In this document: positions 58,555-64,000 of the stretch, piece after piece
Numbering within the stretch: position 1 is the stretch's first letter
How the letters are laid out: every line of letters starts with the position of its first letter
Assembly: GCA_016775335.1 (NCBI GenBank)
Contig: JAEUGJ010000019.1
Location: 27,447 to 91,446, forward strand
Source: Mogibacterium sp.
GTDB lineage: Bacteria > Bacillota > Clostridia > Peptostreptococcales > Anaerovoracaceae
DNA: 64,000 nt
Reading direction: 5' to 3'
Program-made: the position numbers and the translations under genes
The notes under the pieces: generated by a model
Database searches by the model: none
Seen by the model: only the letters and a program-made list of their open reading frames with translations
What the model was told of the DNA's origin: nothing

Positions 58555-61500
58555 ATGGTTAAGGTTTTATATGTTGAGAAACGGGAAGCTTTTGCCGGAA
58601 AGGGAAGAGAACTTCTTCACGAATTCAGAGATGTGCTGATGATTCCAAATGTGGAAAGCGTTCGGGTAATCAACCGGTATCTGGTAGAGGACCTGTCCGA
58701 CGATGCTTTTGCAACCGCAAAGGAATGCATTTTCTCGGAGCCGCCGACGGATGACGTATACGAGGAAATGGATCTGGACGGAAAGCTGGTTATCGCGGTG
58801 GAATACCTGCCGGGACAGTTCGATCAGAGAGCCAACTCGGCGGAGGAGTGCCTGCGCTTCATTGCCCACGATGAGGCTCCGACGGTTCGCTCCGCAATGC
58901 TGTACATTCTGGAGGGCGACCTGACCGGTGAGGATCTGGCGAAGATTAAGGATTTCCTGATTAACCCGGTAGAATCCAGAGAAGCGGCACTGGAAATTCC
59001 GGAAACGCTGAAGGCCGTATATCCGGAACCACAGCCGGTAGCAACTCTGGACGGCTTCATCGAGAAGAACGACAGTGAACTGGAAGACTTCCTGAAATCC
59101 TACGGCCTGGCCATGGATCTGGAAGATCTGAAGATGGTACGGGATTACTTCAAGGGAGAGGACAGAAATCCAACCGTAGCGGAGATTCGCGTCATCGATA
59201 CCTATTGGTCGGATCACTGCAGACATACCACATTCAATACCACCCTTCACAACGTGCAGTTCAAGGACCCGACGGTGAGCGAGACCTTCGAGGAATACAT
59301 GAACACACGGGAGAATCTGAATGTCACGAAGCCGGTAACCCTGATGAACGTGGCAACCATCGCCGTGAAAGCCCTGAAGAAGGACGGACGGCTGACCAAC
59401 GTGGTAGAGTCGGAAGAAATCAATGCCTGCACCGTGGATTTCAAAGCGGAAATCGACGGAGAGGAACAGGATTGGGTACTGCTCTTTAAGAACGAGACCC
59501 ACAACCACCCAACCGAAATCGAGCCGTTCGGCGGCGCAGCAACCTGCATCGGCGGTGCCATCCGTGACCCGCTGTCCGGCCGAAGCTATGTATATGCGGC
59601 AATGCGTGTGACCGGTGCGGGAGATCCGCTGACACCGGCGGCAGAAACCGTAAAGGGCAAGCTGCCGCAGCGTAAGATCGTGACCACTGCCGCCAACGGA
59701 TACAGTTCCTACGGCAACCAGATCGGTCTGACCACCGGACTGGTGGATGAGATCTATCATCCGGGTTATGTGGCAAAGAGAATGGAAGTCGGCGCAGTCG
59801 TTGGTGCGGCACCGGCGGAGAATATTCGAAGAGAGCGTCCGGCTGCGGGAGATCAGATTATCCTGCTGGGCGGACGGACCGGAAGAGACGGAATCGGCGG
59901 AGCCACCGGATCTTCCAAATCCCACAGCGAAGAATCTCTGGAAAGCTGCGGCGCAGAGGTTCAGAAGGGTAACGCACCGGAGGAACGGAAGATTCAGAGA
60001 CTGTTCCGCAACCCGGCGGCAACCACGCTGATTAAGCGCTGCAACGACTTCGGTGCCGGCGGTGTATCCGTTGCCATCGGAGAGCTGGCAGACGGACTTC
60101 GCGTGACGCTGGACAACGTACCGAAGAAGTACGACGGTCTGGACGGAACCGAACTGGCCATCAGCGAATCCCAGGAGAGAATGGCGGTCGTTGTTGCGGA
60201 AGAGGATGTGGAAACATTCAAAGAGCTGGCAACTTCCGAGAACCTGGAAGCCACCGTTGTGGCAGAGGTAACGGAAGAGCCGTCCCTGGTGATGAACTTC
60301 AAGGGTCAGGAAATCGTAAACATTTCCAGAGCATTCCTGGATACCAACGGTGCGGAGAAGAAGGCCGATGCGGTTATCGAACACGCGCAGAAGTTTGAGA
60401 AGAAGATTCCGGCAAAATTCTACGAAGGAATGAAGGAACTGGCGGCCGACCTGAACGTATGCTCCAAGAGAGGTTTGGCGGAGCGTTTTGACTCCACCAT
60501 CGGCAGAGGTTCGGTGCTGATGCCTTACGGCGGACGTTACCAGAAGACCCCGATTCAGGCAATGGTTCACAAGATTCCGGTCATCCACAGAGATCAGGAT
60601 GTGAAGACGGTGTCCATGATGGCATACGGATTCAACCCATATATTTCCGAGAAGAGCCCGTATCACGGCGCATATCTCTCCATCGTGGAGAGCATCTGCA
60701 AGCTGATCGCAACCGGTGCCAAGTTCGAACACGTGTACCTCAGCCTTCAGGAATACTTTGAGAAGCTGGGCAGCAACGATGTGGCTTGGGGAACCGCGCT
60801 TTCGGCGGTACTGGGTGCATTCCGCGCTCAGATGGAACTGGGTGTCGGCGCCATCGGCGGTAAGGACTCCATGAGCGGAACCTTTGAAGACATTCACGTA
60901 CCTCCGACGCTGATTTCCTTCGCGGTAACCACCGAGAAATTGGATCGCGTGGTATCCCCGGAATTCAAGGGCAGAGGACACAACGTTATTTTACTGGAGC
61001 CGGAAATCGGACCGGATGGTCTGCCAACCGCAGAATCCATCCTGGAGAACTTCAATGAGCTGAATCAGCTGGTGGAGCAGGGTGCAGTTGCGGCTTGCTA
61101 CACACCGGGATACGGCGGTCTGGCGGAAGCGGTATACAAGATGTGCATCGGAAACGAAATCGGTTTCGAATTCGACCGGAAGTACGGAATGAAAGATATT
61201 TTCGGATACAAGTACGGCGCATTTGTGGTTGAATTGAACAGCGGTGTGGACGTGACCGATGACATGGAGGTTCTGGGCAAGACCCTGAACAGAGAGTCCA
61301 TCGTCTGCGGCGAAGGCCATATCCGTCTGGTGGAGATGAATCGGGAATACGAGTCGAAGCTGGAATCCATTTACACCTTCCACAGCGACAACGAGAAGGA
61401 CATTCCGTCTGAGGTATCCTATCGCTCCAGAGACAACAGCGAGCCGAGAGTGGCCGTTGCAAAACCACATTTCCTGATTCCGGTATTCCCGGGCACGAAC

Positions 61501-62262
61501 TGTGAGTACGATTCGGCGAAGGCGGTAGAAAATGCCGGCGGCGAAGCGGAAATTTTTGTAATCAACAACCTGACCGCAGATACATTGAAGAAGTCCGTGG
61601 AGGATTTCCGGACGGCAATCGGAAGATCCCAGGCGATTTTCATCCCGGGTGGTTTTTCCGGCGCCGATGAACCGGATGGTTCCGGAAAGTTCATCACCTC
61701 TTTCTTCCGAAATGAAGGCGTGAAGGAAGAAGTGATGAAGATGCTGAATGACAGAGACGGTCTGATGATCGGAATCTGCAACGGCTTCCAGGCCCTGATT
61801 AAGCTGGGACTGCTGCCGTACGGACAGATTTCCATGCAGACGCCGGACAGCCCGACCCTGACATTTAACGATATCGGTCGTCACCAGTCCAAGCTGGTGC
61901 GCACCAAAGTATGCTCCACGAAGTCTCCGTGGATGAGAAAAGCAGCGGTCGGTGATATCGTGACCGTTCCGATTTCTCACGGCGAAGGTAAGTTCGTGGC
62001 AAACGAGGATGACCTGGATGTGCTCATCAGCAACGGTCAGATCCTCACACAGTATGTGGACCTTGACGGTAATCCAAGCATGGATATTCAGTACAATCCA
62101 AACGGATCCGTTATGGCAATTGAAGGACTCCTGTCTCCGGACGGTAGAATTCTGGGAAAGATGGGACACTCGGAAAGAATCGGAAAGGGCCTGTACCGCA
62201 ACGTACCGGGCGAGTTCGATTTGAAGCTGTTCGAATCCGCAGTGGAGTACTTCAAGAAATAA
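58555..62262 (+). CDS. purL: Phosphoribosylformylglycinamidine synthase, single large chain
   Basis: 1235 residues. An N-terminal PurS-like and linker region (about 1-200), synthetase halves of AIRS type (about 205-960, with WSDHCRHTTF and NETHNHPTEIEPFGGAATCIGG) and a C-terminal class I glutamine amidotransferase (about 965-1235) with IPGGFSGADEPDGSGKF, the cysteine in GICNGFQALIKLGLLP and the histidine in SHGEGKF. Most Bacillota have separate PurS, PurL and PurQ; the large fused form occurs in proteobacteria and some Clostridia. It makes FGAM from FGAR with glutamine and ATP. AGGAGG precedes the ATG at 58555. Confidence 0.96.
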   Translation: MVKVLYVEKREAFAGKGRELLHEFRDVLMIPNVESVRVINRYLVEDLSDDAFATAKECIFSEPPTDDVYEEMDLDGKLVIAVEYLPGQFDQRANSAEECLRFIAHDEAPTVRSAMLYILEGDLTGEDLAKIKDFLINPVESREAALEIPETLKAVYPEPQPVATLDGFIEKNDSELEDFLKSYGLAMDLEDLKMVRDYFKGEDRNPTVAEIRVIDTYWSDHCRHTTFNTTLHNVQFKDPTVSETFEEYMNTRENLNVTKPVTLMNVATIAVKALKKDGRLTNVVESEEINACTVDFKAEIDGEEQDWVLLFKNETHNHPTEIEPFGGAATCIGGAIRDPLSGRSYVYAAMRVTGAGDPLTPAAETVKGKLPQRKIVTTAANGYSSYGNQIGLTTGLVDEIYHPGYVAKRMEVGAVVGAAPAENIRRERPAAGDQIILLGGRTGRDGIGGATGSSKSHSEESLESCGAEVQKGNAPEERKIQRLFRNPAATTLIKRCNDFGAGGVSVAIGELADGLRVTLDNVPKKYDGLDGTELAISESQERMAVVVAEEDVETFKELATSENLEATVVAEVTEEPSLVMNFKGQEIVNISRAFLDTNGAEKKADAVIEHAQKFEKKIPAKFYEGMKELAADLNVCSKRGLAERFDSTIGRGSVLMPYGGRYQKTPIQAMVHKIPVIHRDQDVKTVSMMAYGFNPYISEKSPYHGAYLSIVESICKLIATGAKFEHVYLSLQEYFEKLGSNDVAWGTALSAVLGAFRAQMELGVGAIGGKDSMSGTFEDIHVPPTLISFAVTTEKLDRVVSPEFKGRGHNVILLEPEIGPDGLPTAESILENFNELNQLVEQGAVAACYTPGYGGLAEAVYKMCIGNEIGFEFDRKYGMKDIFGYKYGAFVVELNSGVDVTDDMEVLGKTLNRESIVCGEGHIRLVEMNREYESKLESIYTFHSDNEKDIPSEVSYRSRDNSEPRVAVAKPHFLIPVFPGTNCEYDSAKAVENAGGEAEIFVINNLTADTLKKSVEDFRTAIGRSQAIFIPGGFSGADEPDGSGKFITSFFRNEGVKEEVMKMLNDRDGLMIGICNGFQALIKLGLLPYGQISMQTPDSPTLTFNDIGRHQSKLVRTKVCSTKSPWMRKAAVGDIVTVPISHGEGKFVANEDDLDVLISNGQILTQYVDLDGNPSMDIQYNPNGSVMAIEGLLSPDGRILGKMGHSERIGKGLYRNVPGEFDLKLFESAVEYFKK

Positions 62263-62331
62263 ATTTTTACAAAATCCGGGTAGAGGTAATGTCTGAATTC
62301 CCGGGGAAAAGAGAAAAGGAGATTTATACCA

Positions 62332-63498
62332 ATGGCTAGCGAAGCAAAAAAAGAACGTATTCTTGTTCTGAACCTCGGTTCCACATCCAGCAAAATCGCT
62401 GTGTATGATGATACCGAAGAAGTATTTAAGGAAACCATTCGCCACACACAGGAAGAAATGGCACAGTTCAGCGATATTCTGGACCAGTTCTCCTTCCGTA
62501 ACGAAAAGGTAAGAAATGCGCTGGAAAGCAACGGCATCGGCGTGGACACACTGACGGCAGTATGTTCCAGAGGCGGAAACATCATCGCATGCCCGCACGG
62601 TGCCATCGGCATCGACCAGGAGATGATCGACTACCTGACCAGACCGGAAGATACCGCAAAGCACGCATCCCTGCTGGGAAGCATGATTGCATTTGACCTG
62701 CACAAGGAATTCGGCATTCCGGCATGCATCTACGATGCCATCGGAACCGATGAGATGCAGCCAATCGCAAGAGTAACCGGACTTCCGGAAATTCCGCGGT
62801 TCACCGTAGGACACACCCTGAACACCCGTGCAATGGCTATCAAGTGTGCAGAAGAAGTGCTGAAAAAGCCGTTTGATGAGTGCACATTCATCGTGGCTCA
62901 CCTGGGCGGCGGAAGTTCCATTCGTCTGTACCACAAGGGCGTGAACATCGACTGCGTCAACGACGACGAAGGCAACTTCTCTCCGGAAAGAGGCGGCGGC
63001 TGCAGCGGCAAGGAGCTGGTAAAGCTGTGCTTCAAGGAATTCGGTGAAGGTGCCGGCGAGAAGACCGTAATGAAGAAGATTCACGGAAACGGCGGCCTGA
63101 AGGCACACCTGGGCACAACCGATGCCATTGAGGTAGAGAAGAGAATCGAGTCCGGCGACAAGTATGCAAAGGTTGTATATGATGCAATGGCATACAGAGT
63201 GGCAAAGGATATCGGTACACTGGCTGTTCCGGTTGCCGGAAAGGTTGATCGCATCATCCTCACCGGCGGTATCGCATACTCCAAGTACCTCACCGCTCAG
63301 ATTGCGGAGAAGGTAGACTGGATTGCTCCGGTTGAAATGATGCCGGGCGAATACGAGATGGAGGCCCTTGCCGGCGGTGCGCTGAGAGTACTCCGCGGCG
63401 AGGAAGAGCTGCAGGACTTCGGTAAAATCAAGGCATCTGCAGTAGACAGAATCCGTATCTGCGAAGGCGTAGAACCGTACACCGTACCGGAAAATTAA
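62332..63498 (+). CDS. buk: Butyrate kinase
   Basis: 388 residues of the acetate/butyrate kinase (ASKHA) fold. NLGSTSSKIAVYDD at the N-terminus, FTVGHTLNTRAMAIKCAEE, AHLGGGSSIRLYHKGVNIDCVND and EGNFSPERGGGCSGKEL match butyrate kinase rather than acetate kinase. It interconverts butyryl phosphate and butyrate with ATP formation in fermentation; the partner phosphotransbutyrylase is not in the window, and branched-chain acyl phosphates are other possible substrates. AAAGGAG precedes the ATG at 62332. Strong codon bias suggests high expression. Confidence 0.9.
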   Translation: MASEAKKERILVLNLGSTSSKIAVYDDTEEVFKETIRHTQEEMAQFSDILDQFSFRNEKVRNALESNGIGVDTLTAVCSRGGNIIACPHGAIGIDQEMIDYLTRPEDTAKHASLLGSMIAFDLHKEFGIPACIYDAIGTDEMQPIARVTGLPEIPRFTVGHTLNTRAMAIKCAEEVLKKPFDECTFIVAHLGGGSSIRLYHKGVNIDCVNDDEGNFSPERGGGCSGKELVKLCFKEFGEGAGEKTVMKKIHGNGGLKAHLGTTDAIEVEKRIESGDKYAKVVYDAMAYRVAKDIGTLAVPVAGKVDRIILTGGIAYSKYLTAQIAEKVDWIAPVEMMPGEYEMEALAGGALRVLRGEEELQDFGKIKASAVDRIRICEGVEPYTVPEN

Positions 63499-63519
63499 TT
63501 CCAAAACGAATTGGGGAAG

Positions 63520-63566
63520 GGGGCCGAATGGCGAATTCGGCCCCGGCTCCTTGATTTTCAAGGAGC
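63520..63566 (+). terminator. Two adjacent hairpins after butyrate kinase
   Basis: GGGGCCGAAT-GGCGA-ATTCGGCCCC (63520-63544) is followed at once by GCTCCTTGA-TTT-TCAAGGAGC (63546-63566). Neither has a clear T-run, so termination is likely but not certain. Confidence 0.65.
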
Positions 63567-63619
63567 TGACGGGTGCGTTAAAAGAATAAAAACGATTGGA
63601 AAAAAATAGGGGATTGTGC

Positions 63620-63648
63620 TTGACAGCGAACACTTTTTATTATACAAT
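63620..63648 (+). promoter_or_regulatory. Promoter of the tRNA-Thr/tuf unit
   Basis: TTGACA (63620-63625), 17-bp spacer, TACAAT (63643-63648), 15 bp before the tRNA. Confidence 0.8.
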
Positions 63649-63663
63649 TCTAATTGTTGATGT

Positions 63664-63740
<77 letters not shown>

Positions 63741-63783
63741 ATTTTTTTAAAACAAAAATAAAAAACAATCTAGGAGGGAGATA

Positions 63784-64000
63784 ATGGCTAAACAGAAGTA
63801 CGAAAGAACCAAACCGCATATTAATATCGGTACAATTGGTCACGTTGACCACGGTAAGACTACTCTGACTGCAGCAATCACAAAGACACTGCATGCAAGA
63901 TACGGTCTGGGTGCAGACGTAGCATTTGATGAAATCGACAAGGCACCGGAAGAAAAGGCAAGAGGAATCACGATTTCTTCCGCACACGTAGAGTACGAGA
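63784..64000 (+). CDS. tuf: Translation elongation factor Tu, N-terminal part
   Basis: 72 codons to the window edge. [23 protein letters not shown] holds the G1 P-loop (GHVDHGKT), and [14 protein letters not shown] is the switch I region with the conserved G-I-T. EF-Tu delivers aminoacyl-tRNA to the ribosome. TAGGAGGGA precedes the ATG at 63784. tRNA-Thr stands directly upstream and is probably in the same transcript. Confidence 0.98.
   Translation, partial: MAKQKYERTKPHINIGTIGHVDHGKTTLTAAITKTLHARYGLGADVAFDEIDKAPEEKARGITISSAHVEYE

Noticed and set aside
58567..63633. Two very long minus-strand frames (804 and 880 codons) opposite purL and buk
   Set aside because: They are antisense shadows caused by codon bias; no ribosome sites or recognisable domains, while the plus strand holds clear purL and buk.

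Overview
The window looks like the chromosome of a strictly anaerobic, moderately GC-rich member of the Clostridia (Bacillota). Strong AGGAGG ribosome binding sites, intrinsic terminators and sigma-A type promoters point to Bacillota. A reverse-type rubrerythrin, a glycyl-radical hydroxyproline dehydratase with its activase, formate-tetrahydrofolate ligase and butyrate kinase point to an amino-acid-fermenting, butyrate-forming anaerobe. An Anaerovoracaceae / Family XIII type organism would fit, but that placement is inference.

Layout. 1-4.75 kb: a hemolysin III family membrane protein (cut by the left edge) divergent from a DUF1836 regulator, with palindromic operators lying in both promoters; then a short nitroreductase-like protein, an NhaC-type antiporter and a CDF metal exporter. 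4.75-9.8 kb: two tandem ATPase-FtsX fusion ABC transporters behind three TTAAGA direct repeats of the response-regulator type. 9.9-14.9 kb: glnS, then an FHA-SEDS fusion with its partner class B penicillin-binding protein. 14.9-15.6 kb: a gene-poor stretch with three regularly built inverted-repeat units. 15.6-23.2 kb: fhs, a DtxR/MntR regulator, rubrerythrin, and a hydroxyproline-to-proline operon (activase, hypD, proC). 23.3-23.7 kb: tRNA-Asn, tRNA-Leu, tRNA-fMet.

23.7-32.3 kb is an accessory region: a flavoprotein pseudogene, 23-bp tandem repeats in front of an AT-richer AAA/DUF4143 gene, a Lin0512 protein, a membrane-anchored XRE protein, a probable structured RNA, three lipoproteins and a leucine-rich-repeat surface protein. 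32.4-38.2 kb: a secreted nuclease, then an FMN riboswitch driving ribD-ribE-ribBA-ribH plus a HAD phosphatase. 38.2-45 kb: a lactococcin-972-like bacteriocin with its DUF1430 membrane protein and ABC ATPase, followed directly by an ECF sigma factor, a membrane protein and an ABC-2 transporter.

45-50.4 kb holds cofactor and flavin functions: Gx transporter, NusG-II protein, ApbE flavin transferase, an ECF S component divergent from a MocR-like regulator, and birA. 50.5-55 kb: a SurE-isochorismatase fusion, a B3/4 protein, an OFA-type MFS transporter and a LysR regulator. 55-63.5 kb: purE-purM-purN-purD-purL and butyrate kinase. The right edge has tRNA-Thr and the start of tuf.

Themes. Flavin supply (riboswitch operon, ApbE) sits near likely flavin users. 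Hydroxyproline conversion to proline would feed Stickland-type reduction, whose genes are not in this window. The least ordinary items are the SurE-isochorismatase fusion, a MocR protein lacking the PLP lysine, the short lactococcin-972-like peptide with a sigma/ABC operon beside it, the repeat-flanked AAA/DUF4143 locus, and the candidate RNA at 27.2-27.4 kb.
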